Below, in pieces: positions 52,948 to 61,238 of a stretch of DNA of 64,000 nucleotides. Below the pieces are notes generated by a model. That model had not been told where the DNA came from and made no database searches. It saw nothing but the letters and a program-made list of their open reading frames with translations. The translations under genes and the position numbers were made by a program. This stretch comes from PALSA-1353 sp050014015 (GTDB taxonomy: Bacteria; Planctomycetota; Phycisphaerae; Tepidisphaerales; Tepidisphaeraceae). The stretch is taken from positions 110,812 through 174,811 of the forward strand of contig JBEKEC010000011.1 of the NCBI GenBank assembly GCA_050014015.1, read 5' to 3'. Numbering within the stretch: position 1 is the first letter of the stretch; each line of letters starts with the position of its first letter.

Positions 52948-54015
52948 ATGGCAAGAGTCCTCGTGTCAGGGTCGTCGGGGCTGATCGGGTCTGAAATCTG
53001 CGTTTTGTTCCACGCCAGGGGGTATCACGTTCATGGATTGGACAACAACCAGCGGGCGATTTTCTTCGGCCCCATGGGAGACACGCGTTGGAATCAGCGG
53101 CGATTGCAGAAGGAATTGGCTCGCTTTGAGCATCACGAGCTGGACATCCGCAATCGTCCCGAAGTCCTGAAACTCGTCAAAACACTTGCGCCGGATGTCA
53201 TCGTCCATACCGCCGCCCAGCCCTCCCACGACCGGGCCGCCTCGATCCCGTTCGACGATTTCGACACCAACGCCGTGGGAACTCTGAACCTCCTCCAGGC
53301 GGCCCGCGAAGGATGTCCGCAGTCTCCTTTCATTCATCTCTCGACCAACAAGGTCTACGGGGATCGCCCCAACACCATCGCCCTGCGGGAGCTTCCCACG
53401 CGTTGGGACTACGCCGACCCGGCCTTTGAACATGGCATCCCGGAGACGTTTTCGATCGACCAATCGCTGCATTCCCTCTTCGGCGCCTCCAAGGTCGCCA
53501 GCGACGTCATGGTCCAGGAATATGGTCGCTATTTCCAGATGCCCACCTGCTGCCTGCGCGGCGGCTGCCTGACCGGACCAAATCATACAGGCGTGGAACT
53601 CCACGGCTTCCTCAGTTACCTGATCCGCTGCAATCTGGAAAAACGCCCCTACACTGTATTTGGCTACAAGGGAAAACAGGTCCGCGATAACATCCACTCT
53701 GCCGACGTCGCGGAATTCATCTATCAGATCGCGAAAAACCCGCGTTGCGGGGAAGTCTACAATCTTGGCGGCGGCAAGGACCATTCCTGCTCGATCTTGG
53801 AAGCGTTCGACCTGGTCGCCTCGATCACGGGCTGCAAGCAGGAACACGTTTACCTGGATCAGCCGCGAGTGGGCGATCATATTTGCTATTACAGCGACCT
53901 TCGTAAAATGAAGTCCCACTATCCCCAATGGACGCTGACGCATTCCCTGACCGATACGATCCGCGAAATCGTCGGTCAGTGGCGAGCCCGGCTGACCGAG
54001 CCGTGCCGCCGGTGA
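52948..54015 (+). CDS. NAD-dependent sugar-nucleotide epimerase (CDP-paratose/tyvelose epimerase-like), Tyr replaced by Phe
   Basis: A 355-residue extended short-chain dehydrogenase. The NAD site is VLVSGSSGLIGSEICVLF, with further blocks VIVHTAAQPSHD, FIHLSTNKVYGDRP, LHSLFGASKVASDVMVQEYG and CLRGGCLTGPNHTGVELHGF. The overall pattern recalls CDP-paratose 2-epimerase-like enzymes. The catalytic YxxxK appears as FxxxK (SLFGASK), which I believe occurs in a subgroup; the proton-transfer step may differ. It probably makes an unusual sugar nucleotide for surface glycans. The next gene, a second epimerase, follows 15 bases later. Confidence 0.85.
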   Translation: MARVLVSGSSGLIGSEICVLFHARGYHVHGLDNNQRAIFFGPMGDTRWNQRRLQKELARFEHHELDIRNRPEVLKLVKTLAPDVIVHTAAQPSHDRAASIPFDDFDTNAVGTLNLLQAAREGCPQSPFIHLSTNKVYGDRPNTIALRELPTRWDYADPAFEHGIPETFSIDQSLHSLFGASKVASDVMVQEYGRYFQMPTCCLRGGCLTGPNHTGVELHGFLSYLIRCNLEKRPYTVFGYKGKQVRDNIHSADVAEFIYQIAKNPRCGEVYNLGGGKDHSCSILEAFDLVASITGCKQEHVYLDQPRVGDHICYYSDLRKMKSHYPQWTLTHSLTDTIREIVGQWRARLTEPCRR

Positions 54016-54030
54016 CTAAGGAGCGAATCC

Positions 54031-55098
54031 TTGAAAATCCTAATTACCGGAATCTGCGGTTTCGTAGGCAGCGCCTTGGCCCGGCTCTGGCGGGAGTCCG
54101 ATCCCTCCATTTCTATCATGGGCGTCGACAACCTGATCCGCAACGGAAGCCAGACCAACCGCGAGGCACTGAAAAAGCTGGGCGTGCGCGTCTTCCATGG
54201 AGACATCCGCATGGCCAGCGATTTTGAGGCGCTGCCCGCGGCGGATGTGGTGATTGACGCCGCCGCCAACCCCAGCGTCCTGGCCGGGCTGGACGGGCGC
54301 AGCAGCAGCCGGCAGGTCGTCGAACACAACCTGCTGGGCACTGTCAACATGCTGGAGTTTTGCAAGGCCAACAAAGCGGGTTTCGTTCTCCTGAGCACCA
54401 GCCGGGTCTATTCCATCCCCCCCTTGGCCGCATGTCCGGTCGAATCCAGCCACGGCGCTTTCGTTCCGGCCATCGGTCGCAATCTCCCGCCCGGTCTTTC
54501 CCCGCGCGGCGTCGCCGAGGAATTTTCCACCGCGGCCCCCGTGTCGCTATACGGCGCTACTAAACTCGCCTCTGAAACGCTCGCCCTGGAATACGGCGAG
54601 GCCTTCGGGTTTCCCGTTTGGATCAACCGCTGCGGCATCCTTGCCGGCGCGGGGCAGTTTGGACACGCCGAGCAGGGAATCTTCAGCTTCTGGCTGCATA
54701 GCTGGCGGGCCAAACGCCCCCTGAAATACATCGGCTTTGGGGGCCAGGGACACCAAGTCCGCGATGCCCTTCACCCGCGCGACCTATTGGACGCCGTCAG
54801 AAAACAACTCGCCGATTCGCCCCCCTCCCCACATCGGATATTCAACCTCGCCGGGGGTTTGGACAACGCCATTTCCCTGGCGAATCTATCCCAATGGTGC
54901 GAGGCGCGATGGGGCAGACACGCGGTTGCGGCACAGGCCGAGGGACGGCAGTATGATATCCCGTGGCTCGTCCTGGACAGCGCCCGCATACGCCAGGCCT
55001 GGAACTGGCGGCCCACCGTCAGCCTGGAGAGAATCCTTGAAGAAATCGCTCTCTTTGCCGAGCAGAAGCCAGACTGGCTGGACCTGTCCAGCGCGTGA
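54031..55098 (+). CDS. NAD-dependent epimerase/dehydratase (second of the pair)
   Basis: A 355-residue extended SDR with NAD motif ILITGICGFVGSALARLW, a DAAANPSVLAGLDG block, LLSTSRVYSI, the intact catalytic SLYGATKLASETLALEY (Tyr and Lys), and RDALHPRDLLDAVRK. It resembles CDP-paratose/tyvelose 2-epimerases and UDP-glucose 4-epimerase-like proteins. The start is TTG at 54031, 7 bases after AAGGAG, which gives the exact KILITG N-terminus. It likely works together with the upstream epimerase. Confidence 0.87.
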   Translation: MKILITGICGFVGSALARLWRESDPSISIMGVDNLIRNGSQTNREALKKLGVRVFHGDIRMASDFEALPAADVVIDAAANPSVLAGLDGRSSSRQVVEHNLLGTVNMLEFCKANKAGFVLLSTSRVYSIPPLAACPVESSHGAFVPAIGRNLPPGLSPRGVAEEFSTAAPVSLYGATKLASETLALEYGEAFGFPVWINRCGILAGAGQFGHAEQGIFSFWLHSWRAKRPLKYIGFGGQGHQVRDALHPRDLLDAVRKQLADSPPSPHRIFNLAGGLDNAISLANLSQWCEARWGRHAVAAQAEGRQYDIPWLVLDSARIRQAWNWRPTVSLERILEEIALFAEQKPDWLDLSSA

Positions 55099-55125
55099 AT
55101 CGTCCGAACTGGAGGCCGCCCCAGC

Positions 55126-55938
55126 ATGTCCGATCCCGAACCGCTCAAACTCCTCTCCGTGGTCATCCCCGCCTGCGATGAACAAGCGTGCATCGCCTCC
55201 ACCGTCGAGCACCTGAACCTGGAACTCCGGCTGCACAACGTCCCCCACGAAATCGTCGTCGTGGACGACGGTAGCCGCGACGAAACCTGGAAAATTCTAC
55301 GGGATTTGGCGCAGCACATACCAGTCCTGAACCCCGTCCAGAACAACGGCCTGCACGGTTTCGGCCGCGCGATTCAATGCGGACTGCAACACTACAAGGG
55401 CGACGCCGTGGTCATCATGATGGCCGACGAATCCGACGATTGCCGCGATGTCGTCCGCTATTGGAACGAGTTGAACGGCGGTGTTGATTGCGTCTTCGGC
55501 AGCCGGTTCGTCAAGGGAGGCGGAACGATCGACTACCCGCCACTGAAATACGTGCTGAACCGGATGGCCAACCTCTTCATCCGCGTCATTTTCAACATCG
55601 GACTCAACGACACCACCAACGCGTTCAAAGCCTATCGCCGGCGGGTCATCGACGGATGCGCTCCCCTGCTCTCCCCCCATTTCAACATCACGGTCGAACT
55701 GCCGTTGAAGGCCATCGTGCGCGGCTTCACCTGGACCCGAATCCCCATCACCTGGCGAAACCGGCGCACTGGCGTCGCCAAACTGAAAATCCGCGAAATG
55801 GGAAGCCGCTATCTCTTCATCACGTTGTACATCTGGCTGGAAAAGTATTTCAGCCGTGGCGACTACCGTTACATCAAGCCCGCCGAACCGCCGCCAAAAG
55901 CCGATGCCCCGACAGAACCTAAGGCAGTTGGTGGATGA
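55126..55938 (+). CDS. Family 2 glycosyltransferase (dolichol-phosphate mannosyltransferase-like)
   Basis: The 270-residue protein has the GT-A fold of polyprenyl-phosphate glycosyltransferases: LLSVVIPACDEQACIASTVE, EIVVVDDGSRDETWKIL, a NNGLHGFGRAIQCGL block, VVIMMADESDDCRDV (the metal-binding DxD position reads ADESDD), FGSRFVKGG, and NDTTNAFKAYRR. It probably moves a sugar from a nucleotide to a polyprenyl phosphate or directly to a glycan at the inner membrane. No C-terminal membrane segments are clear. It closes the sugar cluster, starting 27 bases after the second epimerase. Confidence 0.9.
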   Translation: MSDPEPLKLLSVVIPACDEQACIASTVEHLNLELRLHNVPHEIVVVDDGSRDETWKILRDLAQHIPVLNPVQNNGLHGFGRAIQCGLQHYKGDAVVIMMADESDDCRDVVRYWNELNGGVDCVFGSRFVKGGGTIDYPPLKYVLNRMANLFIRVIFNIGLNDTTNAFKAYRRRVIDGCAPLLSPHFNITVELPLKAIVRGFTWTRIPITWRNRRTGVAKLKIREMGSRYLFITLYIWLEKYFSRGDYRYIKPAEPPPKADAPTEPKAVGG

Positions 55939-56143
55939 CCCGCACAGAGCCGGTGCGCAGTTTGCACGATCGCATCGTCGGCAACAAAAACTGCGGTGAG
56001 ATTCTCCATTCGGAGGGCTGAACGATCAGCATGCTGCTCCGACGCCGAGAAGACGAAGCATAACGCCAAGGCATTCGATGGGCTGAGTGGGCATGGCAGA
56101 AGCTATAAAAGGTAAGAGGCCAAAGAGCAAAGAGTAGGCAGAA

Positions 56144-57157
56144 TCAGTTCACGCTCGCCAACACCACCACCCGGAAGCCGCCGCCGCCGCTCCGGTCGTC
56201 AGGAATGTTCCAGCGGCGGTACGCCGAGCGGCAGAACGCCGGATCGGCGCGCCAGCAACCGCCGCGCAGCACGCGGAGGCCACCAGTGTCAGCTCCCGTG
56301 GGGTCGGTGGCTGCGCCCTTCTCGTAGTCCCCATATCGGTCTTGGCACCACTCCCACGCATTGCCGACCATATCGTAGAGGCCGAAGGCATTCGGCTTGA
56401 AACTGGCCACGGGCGAGGTGAACACGAAACCGTCGTCCCAGCTAAAGAACGTCCAGTCGGGCGGGGCGTTGGGTAACTTCTTCTTGAGGCTCTGATCGGC
56501 ACAGTTGGCCCAGCCTTTACCATCATCAGGGTTGTCGCCCCACGGATACGCCGTCGTCGTGCCCGCACGGCAGGCGTATTCCCACTGGGCCTCGGTCGGT
56601 AGCCCCACCGTCTTGCCACTCTTCTTCGACAACCATTTGCAGAACGCCTGGGCGTCGTTCCAACTTATCTGCACCACCGGATGATCGCCCTTTTGATCGA
56701 AACTCGGGTTGCGCCACGAGCGACCGTTCACCTGTTTGAGGTCGAGATTGCCGTTCTTGATCTCATAGGCTATCGACCACCCATCCTTCTCGGCATCGGT
56801 CTGGTAGCCGCTGTCCTTCACGAACGCCGCGAACTGGTCCACGGTCACGTGGGTCACCCCCATGTAGAAGGGCTTGCTGATCGTCACCTCGTGCTGGACT
56901 TCATTCTCGAACGATTTCTTCGCAGCATCCTCATCCATACCCGCCGCTTCGACCGCCTTCACGACCTCCCGTTTTTCGGACTCCGGGCTGCCCATGGTGA
57001 ACTTGCCAGGAGGGATCAGCGCCAGCTTCATGCTCACGTCGTTGCCGAGGTCCAGGGTCAGTTCCCCGGCGGGCTGCGTGGCCGGAGGCTCCGCCCGAAC
57101 AGCCGTTGCCGCTGCCCCAAGGAAGATCATCGCCGCCGCGAGAATCAGATTTTTCAT
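56144..57157 (-). CDS. Exported SUMF1-domain (formylglycine-generating-enzyme-like) protein
   Basis: A 337-residue protein with a signal peptide (ending AVRAEP) and a full SUMF1 fold: FTMGSPESEKRE, KPFYMGVTHVTVDQFAAFVK, HPVVQISWNDAQAFCKWLSK, LPTEAQWEYACRAGTTTAYP, NAFGLYDMVGNAWEWCQDRY, VLRGGCWRADPAFCRSAYRR and GFRVV. Real formylglycine-generating enzymes use two cysteines four residues apart; here the cysteines in this region are seven residues apart (GGCW...FCR), so sulfatase activation is doubtful. AAGGAG precedes the ATG at 57157. 55939-56143 holds no gene. Confidence 0.9.
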   Translation of the reverse strand: MKNLILAAAMIFLGAAATAVRAEPPATQPAGELTLDLGNDVSMKLALIPPGKFTMGSPESEKREVVKAVEAAGMDEDAAKKSFENEVQHEVTISKPFYMGVTHVTVDQFAAFVKDSGYQTDAEKDGWSIAYEIKNGNLDLKQVNGRSWRNPSFDQKGDHPVVQISWNDAQAFCKWLSKKSGKTVGLPTEAQWEYACRAGTTTAYPWGDNPDDGKGWANCADQSLKKKLPNAPPDWTFFSWDDGFVFTSPVASFKPNAFGLYDMVGNAWEWCQDRYGDYEKGAATDPTGADTGGLRVLRGGCWRADPAFCRSAYRRWNIPDDRSGGGGFRVVVLASVN

Positions 57158-57340
57158 GGATTGCTCCTTCCACCCGCACGCGAGCATACCACCGATGCCA
57201 CCAAAAGAGGAAAGCAACCCTGACTCGATGCGTTGAGTCCATCAGAGCGGAACGCAGGCTGGTACAGAGCCAGGGGCACGGTAGAATCGTCAAAACCTCG
57301 GCAATATCGTCGAGGCCCATCCAAACCGAAGGAGACGATC

Positions 57341-57808
57341 ATGGCTGCCAATCCATTAAAGCTGCTGAAGCTCAAACCCACTGGCTTTCAATCCATCACG
57401 GAGCTGCCAATTCAGGCTCCGCCGAAAAAGGTGTGGTCCTCGCTCATCAACGTCGAAAAATGGTTCCGTTTTGATCCCGACCCCAGCAAAGCATCCAAGC
57501 AAACCCTCGACGCCACTGCCGGTGGGCGATGGTTGTCCAAAACCTGGGAAGGCAACACCATATTCCTTGGTACGGTCGCCTACGTCGAGCCGGGGAAGCT
57601 CCTGCGCCTTGTAGGACAGCTCGGCATGACCCACCTCCCCATCACCACCGTCTTGATCTTCGAACTGCAACCCAAAGCTGGCGGCAAATCCACCCTGCTG
57701 CGTCTGGGCCAGCGCAGCTTCGGTTTCATCGACGCCGACATGAAAAAACGCTACTCAAACATCTGGAAGCATCTCCTGCCGCAGCTCAAGGAACTGGCCG
57801 AGAAATGA
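57341..57808 (+). CDS. SRPBCC/polyketide-cyclase-like lipid-binding-fold protein
   Basis: The 155-residue protein has the START/SRPBCC layout: SITELPIQAPPKKVWSSLIN at the start, TAGGRWLSKTWEGNTIFLGT, VAYVEPGKLLRLVGQLGM, TTVLIFELQPKAGGKSTLLR and a C-terminal helix WKHLLPQLKELAEK. The family includes Aha1-like and environmental-response proteins that bind small hydrophobic molecules; the ligand is unknown. The ATG at 57341 follows AAGGAG by 6 bases. Confidence 0.87.
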   Translation: MAANPLKLLKLKPTGFQSITELPIQAPPKKVWSSLINVEKWFRFDPDPSKASKQTLDATAGGRWLSKTWEGNTIFLGTVAYVEPGKLLRLVGQLGMTHLPITTVLIFELQPKAGGKSTLLRLGQRSFGFIDADMKKRYSNIWKHLLPQLKELAEK

Positions 57809-58010
57809 CGGCAGCCGACCGACTGCCGCGTCCTGACGATGTTCCAGCCCGACGATGGATCACCCCCGGCGCCTAACCGTGATGTCGCCTTCCCCTTCTC
57901 GCTCGAATAAATGCCATTGCTTGCTCCTTGTCGAGCAAGCTTTTAGCGCGGTGACGGGATGAATGTCAACGGGTTTTGGGCGCTTCTTCGTTTTTACGCT
58001 GAAAACCCAT

Positions 58011-58081
58011 TGGAGCCATGGGGATTTGAACCCCAAACTCCACCATGCCATGGTGGCGTGATCCCATTTCACTATGGCCCC
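58011..58081 (-). tRNA. tRNA-Ala (anticodon GGC)
   Basis: On the minus strand the acceptor GGGGCCA pairs with TGGCTCC, including the G3-U70 pair that identifies alanine tRNAs, with discriminator A. The D arm is GTGA/TCAC, the anticodon stem CCACC/GGTGG encloses ATGGCAT (anticodon GGC), and the T arm TGGGG/CCCCA holds TTCAAAT. Length is 71 bases; CCA is not encoded. Confidence 0.93.
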
Positions 58082-58153
58082 GCAATTCGCCCCAATCTAT
58101 CGGACATCGTCCGCCAGTCAAGCCGGCGGCTTCTTCCGCGTGACCGACAGCCG

Positions 58154-58507
58154 TTAAGCCGTCCACCTGTGGAAGACGAAAAAGACGCCCAGGAGAACGC
58201 AGGCGAAGCCGGCGAGATAATTCCAACGCAGTTTTTCGCCCAGATAAACAAATGCGAAAACGCAGAACACCGCAAGCGTGATGACTTCCTGAATCATTTT
58301 GAGCTGATAGCCGGTCAAGCCGCCCACGTTGCCGAGGCGATTGGCGGGCACCTGAAAGCAGTACTCGAAAAACGCGATCAGCCAGCTCACCAGGACGACC
58401 TTCCACAGGACCGTGCGCTCGAATTTAAGATGCCCGTACCAGGCGATCGTCATGAAAGCATTGGAAATGGTCAGCAAAACCACCGGGAAAATCGCTGCTT
58501 TGAGCAT
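58154..58507 (-). CDS. DMT-type four-helix membrane protein (DUF486)
   Basis: The 117-residue protein has four membrane segments and the DUF486 blocks ISNAFMTIAWYGHLKF, SWLIAFFEYCFQVPANRLGN, LTGYQLKMIQEVITLAVFCV and YLGEKLRWNYLAGFACVLLG. The family is related to small drug/metabolite transporters, but its substrate is unknown. It lies 33 bases downstream of the IspD-like gene on the same strand. Confidence 0.9.
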   Translation of the reverse strand: MLKAAIFPVVLLTISNAFMTIAWYGHLKFERTVLWKVVLVSWLIAFFEYCFQVPANRLGNVGGLTGYQLKMIQEVITLAVFCVFAFVYLGEKLRWNYLAGFACVLLGVFFVFHRWTA

Positions 58508-58540
58508 CGTTGGTCGTTCCCTTCATCGATTTGACGCATT

Positions 58541-59236
58541 TTACCACTGTGCTTCTTCGAACGGATTGTCGGCGGCCTTGATCCTGGGTTTGGGCAGCAT
58601 GGAAATCATCGCCTTGACCATGGAGACATCCGCGGGATGGCTCAAGCGAACGTTCAGGGGCGAGGAGCGCAGGAGCCACATCTCCGCTGGCGCCGGGTCG
58701 CGCCGGTTTTTGACCATCTCGAGGAATTTGTCCTTGCGCAAAGCCCAGGGCGTGACCACCTGCTGAAACCTTTGTCCCGAGCGCAGCGCAATCGGCTTGC
58801 CGGAATCCTCGGTCTCAATGACCCCGCCACGAATGGAGGTGGTCATGACGACGATCGGATGCTTCTCGGCCTCAACCGCCAGGGCGTCCAGATCGTTGTA
58901 CGCCACGGCCGGCCTGGCGGCATCGTGAATGATCACGTGCGTGGCATCGGCGGAAATCTTCTCCGCGGCGGCGGCCAGTTGATCCATCCACTGTTTGCCC
59001 GCAACGACCAGCTTGGCCCCGGAGAAACTCAGATGGCCGCCGAATTTCCGTTTAGCTTCCTCAGCCTGATCGTCCGCCACGACCAATTGGATTTGCTTGA
59101 CGCCATCCCGATTGAGGAACATTTCGACGCCGCGGAGCAGACATTCGCGTCCGTCGATCTTCACGAACGCCCCGGCCCCATCGGCGCCCAGCCCGCTGGG
59201 GACGGCCGTCAAAATCACCACTGAAAAACTCGCCAT
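58541..59236 (-). CDS. IspD-like cytidylyltransferase with degenerate nucleotide loop
   Basis: A 231-residue protein with the IspD layout: a Rossmann-like start (FSVVILTAVPSGLG, then AFVKIDGRECLLRGVEMFL), QIQLVVADDQ, the hallmark VIIHDAARPAVAY, and RFQQVVTPWALRKDKFLEM. Canonical IspD has GxGxRMG...PKQ at the start to bind CTP; here this loop reads AVPSGLGADGAGAFVK, lacking the arginine. IspD makes CDP-methylerythritol in isoprenoid synthesis. This copy may be a divergent but active planctomycete form or have another substrate; it should not be taken as the sole IspD without a test. Confidence 0.75.
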   Translation of the reverse strand: MASFSVVILTAVPSGLGADGAGAFVKIDGRECLLRGVEMFLNRDGVKQIQLVVADDQAEEAKRKFGGHLSFSGAKLVVAGKQWMDQLAAAAEKISADATHVIIHDAARPAVAYNDLDALAVEAEKHPIVVMTTSIRGGVIETEDSGKPIALRSGQRFQQVVTPWALRKDKFLEMVKNRRDPAPAEMWLLRSSPLNVRLSHPADVSMVKAMISMLPKPRIKAADNPFEEAQW

Positions 59237-59342
59237 AAATGCCTCCCGGCAACGATTCCATCATTCCCACCAGCGCGTTGCCGGTCAAGCGAGATTGACA
59301 GGGATTGGGCTGGCCATAGAATTCTTTTCCCCTCAAAAGCAC

Positions 59343-59416
59343 GGGCTCGTAGCTCAGTTGGTTAGAGCGCGTCCCTGATAAGGACGAGGTCACAAGTTCG
59401 AATCTTGTCGGGCCCA
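59343..59416 (+). tRNA. tRNA-Ile (anticodon GAU)
   Basis: A complete cloverleaf: acceptor GGGCTCG/CGGGCCC (one G-U), D arm GCTC/GAGC, anticodon loop CTGATAA with GAT, T arm ACAAG/CTTGT with TTCGAAT, discriminator A. The 3' half is repeated at 59876-59916. Confidence 0.96.
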
Positions 59417-59419
59417 TTT
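59379..59419 (+). repeat. 41-bp direct repeat, copy 1 (3' half of tRNA-Ile)
   Basis: The last 38 bases of tRNA-Ile plus TTT. A second copy is found 497 bases downstream (59876-59916) with one difference (G to A in the acceptor part). Sites in the 3' half of tRNA genes are classic attachment sites for tyrosine-type integrases. Confidence 0.92.
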
Positions 59420-59435
59420 CGGCCAACGGCCGAAA

Positions 59436-59567
59436 TAGAGGGGAGAGCCGTAGAAAGGAGAAAGTGGAGCAGGGAGCAAAGGCCTCGCGTCGAAGTCCGC
59501 CCCCTATGGCCGACCGGCCGCTCTCCCCGGTCTACTTTCTACTCTCCACTTTCGGTCTCTGCTTTTT
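59436..59567. repeat. Degenerate repeat with GAAAGTGGAG units
   Basis: GGGGAGAGCCGTAGAAAGGA and AAAGTGGAG at 59440-59469 have inverse-like partners (CGCTCTCCCC, TACTTTCTACTCTCCACTTTC) at 59517-59553, but the order is not a clean hairpin. It lies inside the segment bounded by the 41-bp tRNA repeats. Confidence 0.6.
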
Positions 59568-59610
59568 GCAATGGCAGGATGAGGGACATCGAAAAGCGTA
59601 GAATGAACGC

Positions 59611-59865
59611 ATGCACATTACGCGGCAAATCGTGGCTGACCAAATTGCGGTCTATCTTCATCACCAAGCGTCGTTGGAACAACTTGTCGATTGGGCTGAG
59701 CGCCAAATGATGGACGGCGACTTCGAATCCCCGACCGTGCGCGACGCGGTCGCTCAGCTCGGTTTGGCCGATGTGCGTGCATTTGGCCTGACGTGGGAAG
59801 ACTGCCAGCGGCTCCTTCGCGACTTGGGCTTTGCAGCACATGTGGAGATCGCGATTGCCAAGTGA
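59611..59865 (+). CDS. Small acidic protein (84 aa), unknown, inside the tRNA-Ile repeat segment
   Basis: The product starts MHITRQIVADQIAVYLHHQA, then LEQLVDWAERQMMDGDFESP, and ends DLGFAAHVEIAIAK. It is soluble and probably helical. The pattern WAERQMMDG...DVRAFGLTWEDC recalls small proteins seen near toxin-antitoxin and nuclease genes, but I cannot name a family. It is the only gene between the two 41-bp repeats, so it may be the cargo of a minimal integrated segment. Confidence 0.7.
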   Translation: MHITRQIVADQIAVYLHHQASLEQLVDWAERQMMDGDFESPTVRDAVAQLGLADVRAFGLTWEDCQRLLRDLGFAAHVEIAIAK

Positions 59866-59875
59866 ACTAGCCCGC

Positions 59876-59916
59876 TAAGGACGAGGTCACAAGTTCGAAT
59901 CTTGTCGGACCCATTT
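59876..59916 (+). repeat. 41-bp direct repeat, copy 2 (partial tRNA-Ile)
   Basis: Identical to 59379-59419 except one base. It has no 5' half and so cannot fold into a tRNA. It marks the far side of the 0.5-kb segment and directly precedes the nuclease-like gene. Confidence 0.92.
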
Positions 59917-59977
59917 TTGTTGAGCGGGGTAAGCCTGAGGGAATAGAAAATTACGCGTGCCTCGAAAAGGAGTTTCC

Positions 59978-60697
59978 GTGGAAACAAATCGACGAGCGGT
60001 CGTTTTTCCTCTTCGCGAGGCGTATGCGTTTGCCGGGCAGCACAATTTGTCTGCCCAAGCCGCCAATATTCGAGACATGGAGATCGAGTGGGATCTTAGC
60101 TACACATCGACCGTTCGTCGTGGCCGGATGCTGGACCTATTTGAAGATAAGGGCCTATTGTCAGCGTTCATAGACCAAAAGTGGCCTTCCGGACATTCGG
60201 CTCAGGGAAAGGCAGCAATTCGATTCTATTTGAAGATTAGTCAGAAATACTCGGCGTTCCTAGCCGGTAAAGATGTGCCGGAATCGGATGAACGTGAAGC
60301 GACGCGAGAGGCGTCCGAATTCGCTCTTGAATCCCACCTTCGGGATTTCTTGGCGAAGAATTTGGAGCGAATCGAACCAGGACTTCGACTTTACGTTAGC
60401 GACAACGAAACCGGAGTAGAATATCGCATCGATGATGGGCGAATAGACCTGCTCGCGATAGATCGTGACGGCAAGTACGTCGTGATCGAATTAAAGCTCT
60501 CGCGCGGGCGCAATAAGACGCTCGGGCAATTGCTTTATTATATGGGTTGGGTGGATCAGCACCTTGGCAATGGTCCATGTCGCGGCGTGATAATTGCAAA
60601 CGAAATACCTGACGATCTCAAAGTAGCCGTCTCACGTGCGCCCGGCGTTTTTATCGCGCGCTATATGATGTCATTCTCGGTTGAACGTGTGAAATAA
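59978..60697 (+). CDS. PDDEXK nuclease-like protein (NucS/DUF91-type)
   Basis: The 239-residue protein ends in a clear restriction-endonuclease-like core: YRIDDGRIDLLAIDRDGKYV with Asp, followed by VVIELKLSRGRNKTLGQLLY (E-x-K) and YMGW. This is the NucS-type order D...ELK...QL..Y. The N-terminal 130 residues are helical, include a KISQKYSAFLAGKDVPE stretch and lack a known domain. NucS-like enzymes cut mismatched or branched DNA; many relatives sit on islands. The start is GTG at 59978, 5 bases after AAGGAG; GTG at 59957 is less likely. Confidence 0.82.
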   Translation: METNRRAVVFPLREAYAFAGQHNLSAQAANIRDMEIEWDLSYTSTVRRGRMLDLFEDKGLLSAFIDQKWPSGHSAQGKAAIRFYLKISQKYSAFLAGKDVPESDEREATREASEFALESHLRDFLAKNLERIEPGLRLYVSDNETGVEYRIDDGRIDLLAIDRDGKYVVIELKLSRGRNKTLGQLLYYMGWVDQHLGNGPCRGVIIANEIPDDLKVAVSRAPGVFIARYMMSFSVERVK

Positions 60698-60736
60698 AAT
60701 GCCAATTGCCAGTGTTTTGAACGCGGCTCGACCACC

Positions 60737-60991
60737 TCACTCATTATAAGGCGCCCCGCGAGCGGCGTGGTCTTCTTGTTCCAGACTTTCGGCCAATTCC
60801 TCTTCGCTCATCCCGGACTCCAGAAATCGCTGATGAACCGAGCCGCTGATGTCTTGAAGAGTCTTGGCCGGCGCAGCCTGGGTCTCGAGCACTTCACTGA
60901 CAAACTGCTCGACCGGCTTGCCCGCCGCTTCCGCTTGGCGGCGGAGTCTCTGCTCGGTCGGGTCCGAAATCTTGACGGTGATCGTGGCCAT
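60737..60991 (-). CDS. Small antitoxin-like protein (ribbon-helix-helix type), no toxin partner visible
   Basis: The 84-residue product starts MATITVKISDPTEQRLRRQA and continues AEAAGKPVEQFVSEVLETQA, the ribbon-helix-helix pattern of CopG-like antitoxins. An acidic C-terminus (GMSEEELAESLEQEDHAA) typically neutralises a toxin. GGGAGG lies 6 bases before the ATG. No toxin gene is seen on either side, so it is orphaned or its partner has been lost. 60992-61238 holds no gene. Confidence 0.72.
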   Translation of the reverse strand: MATITVKISDPTEQRLRRQAEAAGKPVEQFVSEVLETQAAPAKTLQDISGSVHQRFLESGMSEEELAESLEQEDHAARGAPYNE

Positions 60992-61238
60992 ATTGCCTCC
61001 CATTCCTTCGAGAGTCATTATACCGCCTTCGTTCCCGGATACCGCGTCTCGATGCGAAAGAACGCGATGGAATGACACGATTTCTGCTTCGCCCACATTT
61101 CGGCAAAGTGCTGGAAATTCAGGGGTTCCCGAGCCGGCGTCGAGGAATTTGCGGGACAGCGATGATCGCCCCTGTTGATGGCCAGGAAGCAACGACGCCG
61201 CACCGATGGACCGTCTGCCGAGGTCGGGAGGGGCAGGC

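Noticed and set aside
59876..59916. A second tRNA gene
   Set aside because: Only the 3' half is present; there is no D arm or 5' acceptor strand.
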